Source: Myxococcales bacterium
GTDB taxonomy: Bacteria > Myxococcota_A > Polyangia > Fen-1088
Direction: 5' to 3'
Assembly (NCBI GenBank): GCA_003170035.1
Contig: PMZX01000405.1
Location: forward strand, 10,164 to 17,950
DNA: 7,787 nt
Every line of letters begins with the position of its first letter. Position 1 is the stretch's first letter. The notes under the pieces were generated by a model. That model searched no databases and was not told the origin of the DNA. It saw only the letters and a list, made by a program, of their open reading frames with translations. Shown here piece after piece: positions 1 to 5,457 of this stretch. The position numbers and the translations under genes are program-made.

Positions 1-767
1 ACCACGACCGCGCCGTTGCCCGACACGCCCAGCTCGTGCGCCCGCGCCGGTTCGACCGCCTGATCCAGGCGGGTGACGCTCAGTTGTGAGGACTCACGGG
101 TCAGCTCGGCGAAGTAGTTTGCCACCTCTTCAGCAACCCCGTTGGCCGGGGGAAAGAAAAGGTACACCTGCACCGGCTGATCGAGTGCCGCCACCAGTTT
201 CTTGGTCGCGGTCCCGGCCCGGGTGCTGCGGAAGTAGGCCAGGTCGACCTTCAGGTTGCGCTCGGCTGCCACGTACGCGGCGGAGAAGCAGAACACCAGG
301 GCCAGGGCAGTGCCCAGCCCGGACAGCATGGCCGTGCGCACCCGGCGGGTATCGAGAACCGGTGCGTGCGCCATGCCGGCCAGAGAAAGTTCGACCAGAA
401 GCACGGGCAACGTGCCTGCCAGCATGAGTGCCGGCCACAGCACAGCCAGGGCACCGGCCAGACGGGGCATGCGTGAATCCAGGGGACGGCCCCAGAGATG
501 CGCGCCCAGGTCGCCACCTGCAAAATGCAGAACCAGGGCGAGCGCACCGAGTCCATAGAGGAGAAGGAGTATGCGGGCGGTACTGCGAACCCCGGCGTGA
601 GCCTTGCGGGCACCGAGCCCGCGCCAGGCCATCGCTCCCAGCACCGAGGCCACGCCGAGCACGGTCAGCACAGCGCTGGCATGGCCAGCGGCAAGGACGC
701 GCTCGCCGAGGTAGATGAAGAGCAGCCCAACGGCGTAGGCCAGCGACGGCCAGTGTCTCATTGCCAT
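1..767 (-). CDS. GldG-like ABC transporter-associated membrane protein (N-terminal part, runs off left edge)
   Basis: Reading leftward from 767 the frame stays open to the window edge, giving 255 complete codons without a stop; the C-terminus lies outside. The protein begins MAMRHWPSLAYAVG and has about five hydrophobic segments (roughly residues 8-26, 31-49, 65-83, 102-127 and 147-168). A soluble stretch follows, with DLAYFRSTRAGTATKKLVAAL and then LDQPVQVYLFFPP, which resembles the GldG/ABC_transp_aux family (the auxiliary subunit found with GldA/GldF-type ABC transporters). I chose the ATG at 767 because a GGAGG lies 7 nt upstream; a second in-frame ATG at 761 forms an ATGA overlap with the permease stop but sits 13 nt from the same GGAGG. 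The gene is third in the unit after ATPase and permease and probably acts in the same inner-membrane complex. The substrate is unknown; the gliding link is by family name only. Confidence 0.8.
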   Translation of the reverse strand, partial: MAMRHWPSLAYAVGLLFIYLGERVLAAGHASAVLTVLGVASVLGAMAWRGLGARKAHAGVRSTARILLLLYGLGALALVLHFAGGDLGAHLWGRPLDSRMPRLAGALAVLWPALMLAGTLPVLLVELSLAGMAHAPVLDTRRVRTAMLSGLGTALALVFCFSAAYVAAERNLKVDLAYFRSTRAGTATKKLVAALDQPVQVYLFFPPANGVAEEVANYFAELTRESSQLSVTRLDQAVEPARAHELGVSGNGAVV

Positions 768-1486
768 CGTCGCGCCTCCAGGACACGGGTGGCGGCGAAC
801 AGGGCGAAGTAGGTCACCAGCAGGTAGTAGGCCACGTCGCGCAGGTTGATGACGCCGGCCTGGAACGGCGGGAAATGCCGACCCCACAGCGCGAGGGCCA
901 GGAAGACGTCGTTGAGCGGACGTTCACTCACGGCAGCCAGCAGCCACACCACGATCAGCCCCACCAGCATGGCGCCCGAGAGAATGGCGGCCAGAACCTG
1001 CGAGCGCGCCAGGGTCGATCCCAGCGTGCCGATGGCCAGGGCCGCGCTGCCGAGGAGCAACAGCCCCAGATAGCCAGCCGCCACCTGGCCGATCGACAGC
1101 TTGCCGTTGACCATGATGAGTGCCGGCATGAAGGCCGTGGCCAGGGTGACCATGGCCAAGAAGGCGAAGGCCGAAAAGAACTTGCCCAGGATGATCTCTC
1201 GGTCACGAACCGGCGAAGAAGTGAGCAGGACCAGGGTGCCGTTCTGGCGCTCCTCGGCCAAGAGGCGCATGGAGAGGAACACTGCCGCGATCATGGTCGT
1301 CCCGCTGGAATAGTAGAAAAAGTCGCTCAGGACCTCAGCCGAGTGCTTGTCTTGCTGGGCCCCTAGGGCGAAGGCGTTGAACAGGATGCCATCGACAAGC
1401 AGCACGGCGGCGGCGATGATGAAGCCGCTCATGGTGCGCAAGTGCGCGGACAACTCCCGGCGGGCGATGAGCAGAACGGCGCTCAT
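758..1486 (-). CDS. ABC-2 type transporter permease (GldF-like)
   Basis: This 242-residue integral inner-membrane protein should form the channel of an ABC-2 exporter. I see about six hydrophobic segments (roughly residues 20-40, 56-76, 104-126, 135-157, 163-186 and 218-234). Between the second and third is the conserved ABC-2 coupling region, EERQNGTLVLLTSSPVRDRE followed by a Gly-Lys (residues 78-102), which in this family contacts the ATPase. The length is near that of GldF and related ABC-2 permeases. The ATG at 1486 overlaps the TGA of the upstream ATPase gene (ATGA), and the gene's own TGA (758-760) overlaps the start of the GldG-like gene, so the three are very likely one operon. A weak purine-rich GAGAAG lies 5 nt before the start, as expected for a coupled gene. 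The assignment to an ABC-2 permease is firm; substrate and any role in motility are inference. Confidence 0.92.
   Translation of the reverse strand: MSAVLLIARRELSAHLRTMSGFIIAAAVLLVDGILFNAFALGAQQDKHSAEVLSDFFYYSSGTTMIAAVFLSMRLLAEERQNGTLVLLTSSPVRDREIILGKFFSAFAFLAMVTLATAFMPALIMVNGKLSIGQVAAGYLGLLLLGSAALAIGTLGSTLARSQVLAAILSGAMLVGLIVVWLLAAVSERPLNDVFLALALWGRHFPPFQAGVINLRDVAYYLLVTYFALFAATRVLEARRWQ
775..779 (-). promoter_or_regulatory. Shine-Dalgarno of the GldG-like gene
   Basis: On the minus strand GGAGG lies 7 nt before the ATG at 767 and inside the last codons of the permease gene. It favours 767 over the in-frame ATG at 761 as the start and fits translational coupling between the two genes. Confidence 0.6.
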
Positions 1487-2418
1487 GACAACTTCTCGCG
1501 GTGGGTGAGCTCGATGAAGATGGATTCCAGGCGCGCGGCGCCGCGGTCGAGGCGCAAGAGTTGATGCCCCGCCAGCACCAGGGCGCGCGCGATCTCGGGC
1601 CGGCAGTCTTCGCGCGCCCGGATCTTGAGCACGGTTTCATGGGCGGCGGAATGTACAATCTGCACGTCCAGCACCCCGGGAACCTGCCGGGCGAGGTCGA
1701 GCGCCGAGGTCGCGGGTCCGCGCAGCGCCACCTCGATCTCGCCGGGCGTGCCCAGGGTGGCCGCGATTTCCTCCTCGGTTCCCTGGGCTACGATTTCGCC
1801 GGCCTGGATGACCAGCAGGCGATCGCAGGTCTGGCTGATCTCGGCGAGAAAGTGACTGGAGATGAGAACCGTGTGCTCACCGCGCAACCGTCGAACCAGG
1901 TTGCGCATCTCGACGATCTGGACGGGGTCCAGACCAGCGGAAGGCTCGTCGAGAATCAGCAGGCGAGGGCGGTGAACCAGCGCTTGCGCCACGCCCACCC
2001 GCTGGCGAAATCCATACGACAGGTTGCCGATGATCTCGTCGTGCATGTCGCGCAGGGCGAGCTTGTCCTCGCTCTCTTGCACGCGCGCCGGGGTGTCCCG
2101 ACCGGTGACGCCGCGCAAGCGCGCGGCGAAGGCCAGGTACCCACCCACCGTCATCTCATCGTAGAGAGGCGGCACGTCTGGCAGAAAGCCGATCTTGCGG
2201 CGGACTTCGTGTGGCTCCGCCGTCACCTCCAGACCATCGATCCGCACCTGCCCCGAGCTGGGCAAGAGCACGCAACCCAGGATCTTGAGCGTGGTGGTCT
2301 TGCCTGCGCCGTTGAGCCCGAGAAAGCCGACGACTTCGCCAGGCCGAATGTCGAAATTCAGGTCGCGAATCGCGGCGCGCTCTCCGTAGTACTTGGTTAG
2401 CTCTCGTACCTCAATCAT
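1483..2418 (-). CDS. ABC transporter ATP-binding protein (GldA-like, ABC-2 type)
   Basis: This 311-residue cytoplasmic ATPase should energise the adjacent permease. Visible motifs in order: Walker A GLNGAGKTT (34-42), a Q-loop region IGFLPDVPPLYDEMTV (77-91) in which Asp81 stands where most ABC proteins have Gln, signature LSYGFRQR (133-140), Walker B LLILDEP (153-159), D-loop AGLDP (161-165) and switch His189 (ISSHF). The FRQR signature and the LPE/LPD-type Q-loop are usual for GldA and related ABC-2 ATPases. After the nucleotide-binding domain (about residues 1-220) comes a ~90-residue C-terminal extension of the kind found in that subfamily. The start at 2418 follows an AGGG by 7 nt and leads directly into the beta-strand MIEVRELTKYYG expected at the domain start. 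It is the first gene of a three-gene unit and faces away from the VWA gene. Confidence 0.95.
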   Translation of the reverse strand: MIEVRELTKYYGERAAIRDLNFDIRPGEVVGFLGLNGAGKTTTLKILGCVLLPSSGQVRIDGLEVTAEPHEVRRKIGFLPDVPPLYDEMTVGGYLAFAARLRGVTGRDTPARVQESEDKLALRDMHDEIIGNLSYGFRQRVGVAQALVHRPRLLILDEPSAGLDPVQIVEMRNLVRRLRGEHTVLISSHFLAEISQTCDRLLVIQAGEIVAQGTEEEIAATLGTPGEIEVALRGPATSALDLARQVPGVLDVQIVHSAAHETVLKIRAREDCRPEIARALVLAGHQLLRLDRGAARLESIFIELTHREKLS

Positions 2419-2552
2419 GATGAAGCCCTACAAGTACACAGGGCGACCCTGCGGCCGCAACAGAAAATGGGCGACTGCATTCCTCTCAAGGGGCGGGGGC
2501 GATTGGCAGTTGAGGCAGAAGGCATGCCGCGACATGCGCTTTTCAACCGCAG
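2419..2552. promoter_or_regulatory. Divergent intergenic region between ABC unit and VWA gene
   Basis: The ABC unit reads left and the VWA gene right from this 134-bp gap, so promoters for both should be in or next to it. I see no consensus sigma-70 pair on either strand. A short inverted repeat, CAGGG-cga-CCCTG (2439-2451), lies about 20 bp upstream of the ATPase start and could be an operator or simply a leader hairpin. A weak minus-strand pair TTGCGG-N18-TACTTG overlaps it. The function of each site is inference. Confidence 0.35.
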
Positions 2553-3707
2553 ATGGCCCGGAAACATTCCCAGGAAAACTCCCGCTTGTGGGCGGCCGGC
2601 TCGAAGCTGCTAGAATCGCTCGCAGTGCGGGTACCATTCGTGCTCTTCGTCCTCCTGCTGGCGCCGGCCTGCGCGCGGGCTGGCGGCGCTGTGCAAGGGG
2701 ATGGCGGGTTCGACCGCCCGATCGCCACGGCAGCCGATGTCGCGGGCGTCCAGGCAGCGTTCCAGTGCGCAGTGGACGCGGCAGTGAATCTGAACCCCAG
2801 CAGCGCGGTAGACATCCTGATCATGCTCGATGGGTCGGAATCCATGAGCACAGGCTTTGGCTCGGGAACCCGCTACGGCGTGGTGGCCGGCGTACTCTCG
2901 GATCTGGTGGACGCCTACCAATCGCGGATTCGTTTCGGCTTTGCGACGTTTCCCGGGGAAGATACGTCATGCCCTAGCCAGACGGTAACGGGGTGTTGCG
3001 CCGGGCCTCCCCCGGTCGGGGTCGCACCAAACAATGGGGTGGCGGTGCAGGGAGCCCTGCAGAGCGCGCCGTCGCTGACCGGCAATACGCCGACCGCTTT
3101 GGCCTTGCAACGCGCGCGAAAGTACTACGCGGACCTGGCCGACAGGTTTGCCGACCGCTACGTGTTGCTGGCCACTGATGGTCTGCCCGACTGTACCCTC
3201 TCGGGTGCGCTCTCGGCGAGCCAGCCGGTCAACGCCGACGGGGGGCTTACCAGCGCATGCCTGGATGCGATTACCCAGATGCAGGCCTTGGTCAAGGATG
3301 GCGTCAAGGTCGTGGTGCTGGGCGTGGGAGCCGAACTGAACGACGATCCAGCAGGGCCCCCCGAGTGTCTGACCCAGATGGCCCAGGCGGGGCCGATGCA
3401 GTACTACTCAGCGGCCAGCCCCGAGAATCTGAAGCTGGCCCTCGAGACGATCTTCGGCGGCGCGACGCGGACCTCCTGTTTGCTCGAGTTAGACCCTCCT
3501 CCTTCTTCGCCCGACTCGGTGTCGGTGTATCTGGACGAACAGGAGATACCCCAGAACCCCGACAACGGGTGGGGCTTCGACGGAGACACGCAGCATATTC
3601 GCATTATTGGCGAGTACTGCGTCCGCATCCAACACTTCCGCTACTCAACCATCGAGGCGCGCTACGGCTGCAAGCCGTGCTCCGAACCGGGTAACTGTCC
3701 GCGGTAA
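2553..3707 (+). CDS. Exported von Willebrand factor A (VWA) domain protein, Cys-rich
   Basis: This protein (384 residues from the ATG at 2553) has an export signal and a VWA domain, a fold that usually binds protein ligands through a metal. The metal site (MIDAS) is visible: DGSES at 93-97, a Thr in GNTPT (177-181) and Asp209 in LLATDGLPDC. The VWA domain spans about residues 85-300; a C-terminal region of ~80 residues follows. It has 13 Cys, including CC at 148-149 and CKPC near the end, consistent with disulfides outside the cytoplasm. The hydrophobic signal segment is at residues 27-40. Cleavage could be after ARA (signal peptidase I); LAPAC is a poor lipobox because Pro is at -2. The start is uncertain: 2553 has no clear ribosome-binding site, and an in-frame GTG at 2625 would give a classic signal peptide, MRVPFVLFVLLLAPAC. 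Its ligand is unknown. Confidence 0.88.
   Translation: MARKHSQENSRLWAAGSKLLESLAVRVPFVLFVLLLAPACARAGGAVQGDGGFDRPIATAADVAGVQAAFQCAVDAAVNLNPSSAVDILIMLDGSESMSTGFGSGTRYGVVAGVLSDLVDAYQSRIRFGFATFPGEDTSCPSQTVTGCCAGPPPVGVAPNNGVAVQGALQSAPSLTGNTPTALALQRARKYYADLADRFADRYVLLATDGLPDCTLSGALSASQPVNADGGLTSACLDAITQMQALVKDGVKVVVLGVGAELNDDPAGPPECLTQMAQAGPMQYYSAASPENLKLALETIFGGATRTSCLLELDPPPSSPDSVSVYLDEQEIPQNPDNGWGFDGDTQHIRIIGEYCVRIQHFRYSTIEARYGCKPCSEPGNCPR
3664..3678. repeat. Small inverted repeat at the convergent gene junction
   Basis: ACGGCT-GCA-AGCCGT forms a perfect 6-bp stem with a 3-nt loop inside the last codons of the VWA gene, about 30 bp from its stop. No T-run follows on either strand, so it is not a standard intrinsic terminator. 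It is the only obvious hairpin near the junction of the two convergent genes and may be chance. Confidence 0.3.
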
Positions 3708-3712
3708 CGCCC

Positions 3713-5131
3713 CTATTGCAGCACGTAGTGGGCGTCGTAGCCAATGCCTGCGCCGATACTGTCGGTGGTGTAGTGCATGGCGTGGACTGCGCCCGTCGGA
3801 TCGACGGAGAGGGAAATGTAGCCAAAATCGCCTAGGTAGGGCTCGCTGTGCACGGCTGACCAGGTCTTGCCCACGTTCAGTGTCCGCCGGATCTCCAAGT
3901 ATCGGTTGCTACTGGTGTCTGAGAAGATTCCACACACATAGGCCGTGACCGATCCAAGAGCGACAAAGGCGAGGCCGTCGCTCAGGCCGACGACATCGCT
4001 GCTGGTTCCGACGTTTCCGCCAAGAACTTGTTGGAAGGTCCGGCCTCCATCGGTGGTCGCGTACACCCAGAAGGGCGAGGCCCAGGAGGGCAGGGGCCCA
4101 CGGTCGACGAACAGCACCCCCTCCACGTTGGGCGAGGACCGCCACCAGGTTCCGGTCTGGTCGCCGGCCGAGGAGGGAGGGAAGACCCCCTCCACTGGGG
4201 CGAAGGCCGCGCCGTTCCAGCGGTACAGGCCCAGCGAATTGTCGGTCGCGAGGAAGCTCAACAGCAGGTAGTTCTGGGTGGCGATCAGGCTGCGACTCGA
4301 AGCTGCGGCGAAGTCGGCAGGAGGCGCGACCTTCTTCCAGGTCAATCCGCTGTCCTGTGAGCTGAGCAGAGTCCCTCCTTGGGGCAGAAGCCAAATCCTT
4401 CCGCCTGCGGAGGCGAGTTGCCACAGGGGAACGCTGGGCACCCCAGCGTCGCCAGGGGTTGGGCTGAAGACCACGTTCACGGTACTGGTGAGCGATGTCC
4501 AGGTCGTTCCGCCGTCGATGGAGTGCCCGATGCTTCCCGACTGGCCCACGCCTACGAAGCCCGAGATGAACCACATGTCACTGGGCGATAGCACGTAGAC
4601 ATTGATACTGGCGTCGGAGGCGCTGGTTTCGGTATTGATCGCCGAAACCAAGCTCCAAGTCTTGCCCCCATCGCTGGTCTTGAAGATATTGACGAGCAGA
4701 GATGTCAGGCCTGGGATCGAGCGAGGTGTGTCGCTGCAGAAGCCATAAGTGGCCGAGAACCAGGTGCACTTGGTGAAGGAGTAGGGACGGAAGGGTATCC
4801 AGTGCTGTGCGCCGTTGTGGATATCCGCATCCGCTGGCGGCTTGCCGACGTCGGGGTTGCTGGTAGTGGTTGCATCTGGTCCGCCGTCTCCGCGGACGCC
4901 GCTCCCGGCCGCGCCGCCCGAGCCTGCGACTGCGGCGTCAGCCTTGGTCCCGCTGGTGCCGGCTCCGCCACCGCCGAAAGGGCCAATCCCTCCCGGACCG
5001 CCGTTGCCGGATCCGGCCCCATACATGACGGGCGCGTTCGCCCCGGAACTGCCGTTGTCCGACTTGGAAAACAGGCTGCAGCCGAGCGCAAGCCAGGCCA
5101 GCGACAACAGTGCGATTCTAGCTAATTGCAT
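3713..5131 (-). CDS. Lipoprotein with BNR/Asp-box repeats (beta-propeller-like)
   Basis: This 472-residue protein starts with a lipoprotein signal, MQLARIALLSLAWLALGCS, with the lipidated Cys at residue 18. Next comes a Gly/Ala/Ser-rich, low-complexity linker (about 25-95), common in myxobacterial surface lipoproteins. The rest carries five Asp-box-like motifs (S/T-x-D-x-G-x-T-W/F): SDGGKTW (153-159), IDGGTTW (205-211), QDSGLTW (259-265), TDGGRTF (360-366) and a degenerate LNVGKTW (418-424). Such repeats mark the turns of sialidase-like or VPS10-like beta-propellers; I see no set of sialidase catalytic residues, so enzymatic activity should not be assumed. The start at 5131 is supported by GGAGG 5 nt upstream and by the signal peptide. 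The open frame continues upstream to 5416, but that stretch runs through a tRNA gene and is not coding. The stop is 5 bp from the VWA stop on the opposite strand. Specific function unknown. Confidence 0.88.
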   Translation of the reverse strand: MQLARIALLSLAWLALGCSLFSKSDNGSSGANAPVMYGAGSGNGGPGGIGPFGGGGAGTSGTKADAAVAGSGGAAGSGVRGDGGPDATTTSNPDVGKPPADADIHNGAQHWIPFRPYSFTKCTWFSATYGFCSDTPRSIPGLTSLLVNIFKTSDGGKTWSLVSAINTETSASDASINVYVLSPSDMWFISGFVGVGQSGSIGHSIDGGTTWTSLTSTVNVVFSPTPGDAGVPSVPLWQLASAGGRIWLLPQGGTLLSSQDSGLTWKKVAPPADFAAASSRSLIATQNYLLLSFLATDNSLGLYRWNGAAFAPVEGVFPPSSAGDQTGTWWRSSPNVEGVLFVDRGPLPSWASPFWVYATTDGGRTFQQVLGGNVGTSSDVVGLSDGLAFVALGSVTAYVCGIFSDTSSNRYLEIRRTLNVGKTWSAVHSEPYLGDFGYISLSVDPTGAVHAMHYTTDSIGAGIGYDAHYVLQ

Positions 5132-5136
5132 CAGTG

Positions 5137-5141
5137 CCTCC
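5137..5141 (-). promoter_or_regulatory. Shine-Dalgarno of the BNR lipoprotein gene
   Basis: GGAGG on the minus strand lies 5 nt before the ATG at 5131. It fixes the start of the lipoprotein gene and argues against the longer in-frame start at 5416. No convincing -35/-10 pair is visible in the 5142-5273 stretch upstream. Confidence 0.7.
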
Positions 5142-5273
5142 GATGAACGGCTTTCAAGCAAGCTTCGACCCGACCGCCAGGATTCCTGCAGGAGAAGTGA
5201 GATGTGCACCCAAGGCCCATCCTGGTGCAAGGATCTCATACGGCCGAGGCGTTGGCTACCGCATCGTCGTAGG

Positions 5274-5311
5274 CAAAAAGAGGACCGCGAGATCTTGCGA
5301 TCTCGCGGCCT
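5274..5311 (-). terminator. Rho-independent terminator of tRNA-Val
   Basis: Read on the minus strand, a perfect 10-bp stem CCGCGAGATC/GATCTCGCGG (5285-5308) with a GCAA tetraloop is extended by three more pairs (5281-5283 with 5309-5311) across a single bulged base. It is followed closely by TTTTT (5279-5275). It begins 8 nt after the tRNA 3' end, so it should end that transcript and insulate the lipoprotein gene downstream. Confidence 0.88.
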
Positions 5312-5319
5312 CTCCCTTG

Positions 5320-5391
5320 TGGGCGTTGCAGGATTTGAACCTGCGGCTCCCACCGTGTGAAGGTGATACTCTTCCGCTGAGTTAAACGCCC
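5320..5391 (-). tRNA. tRNA-Val (anticodon CAC)
   Basis: The minus strand folds into a complete 72-nt cloverleaf: acceptor GGGCGTT/AACGCCC (7 bp, all paired), D-stem ACTC/GAGT with the loop AGCGGAA, anticodon stem TCACC/GGTGG (one T-G pair at the end), 7-nt loop TTCACAC, 5-nt variable loop GAGCC, T-stem GCAGG/CCTGC with loop TTCAAAT, and discriminator A. The anticodon CAC (5357-5359) follows the invariant U33 and reads the Val codon GUG, which is frequent in GC-rich genomes; A73 fits valine identity. CCA is not encoded (the next bases are CAA), so the 3' end must be added by tRNA nucleotidyltransferase. It is a single-gene unit with its own promoter and terminator, between the kinase and lipoprotein genes. 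Confidence 0.96.
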
Positions 5392-5403
5392 GATTGTCTT
5401 CTG

Positions 5404-5432
5404 CAGATAATAGCAAACTCCGCGACTGTCAA
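5404..5432 (-). promoter_or_regulatory. Candidate sigma-70 promoter of tRNA-Val
   Basis: On the minus strand a perfect -35 box TTGACA (5427-5432) precedes an AT-rich block containing TATTAT (14-nt spacer) and, overlapping it, TATCTG (5404-5409; 17-nt spacer). With the 17-nt spacing, transcription would start about 5 nt before the mature tRNA 5' end at 5391. The -35 box is convincing; the exact -10 is not settled. Confidence 0.7.
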
Positions 5433-5438
5433 TCGTTC

Positions 5439-5457
5439 TTCTAGCCCCTTGCTAGAA
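5439..5457. repeat. Inverted repeat containing the kinase stop codon
   Basis: TTCTAGC-ccctt-GCTAGAA is a perfect 7-bp stem with a 5-nt loop. The TAG stop of the kinase gene (5452-5454) lies within one arm. No T-run follows on the minus strand, so this is not a canonical terminator, and it ends only 7 bp from the tRNA -35 box. It may stabilise the kinase mRNA 3' end or assist termination; function is inference. Confidence 0.5.

Noticed and set aside
130..786. Long minus-strand open frame (218 codons) over the GldG-like gene
   Set aside because: It is a high-GC shadow; the other frame (start 767) has membrane segments, a family match and operon overlap, whereas this one is Arg/Gly/Pro-rich with no recognisable domain.
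1501..2400. 300-codon plus-strand open frame opposite the ABC ATPase
   Set aside because: It is antisense to a gene with every ABC motif in place, and its translation shows no domain or signal.
3909..4574. Minus-strand open frame (221 codons) inside the BNR lipoprotein gene
   Set aside because: It is an out-of-frame shadow rich in Arg; the real frame carries the Asp-box motifs.
4880..5050. Repetitive-looking GC-rich tract, considered as tandem repeat or CRISPR-like
   Set aside because: It encodes the low-complexity Gly/Ala/Ser linker of the lipoprotein; there is no regular repeat unit or spacer pattern.
5205..5229. TGCACC...GGTGCA inverted repeat upstream of the lipoprotein gene
   Set aside because: It has 6-bp arms with a 13-bp spacer and no link to a recognisable promoter; it is expected by chance.
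4815..5360. Plus-strand Pro/Ala-rich open frame
   Set aside because: It is antisense of the Gly/Ser-rich lipoprotein linker and continues across the tRNA; its composition is explained by that.
5132..5416. N-terminal extension of the BNR lipoprotein frame up to an ATG at 5416
   Set aside because: The stretch runs through the complete tRNA-Val gene and its terminator, and a signal peptide plus GGAGG sit at 5131.
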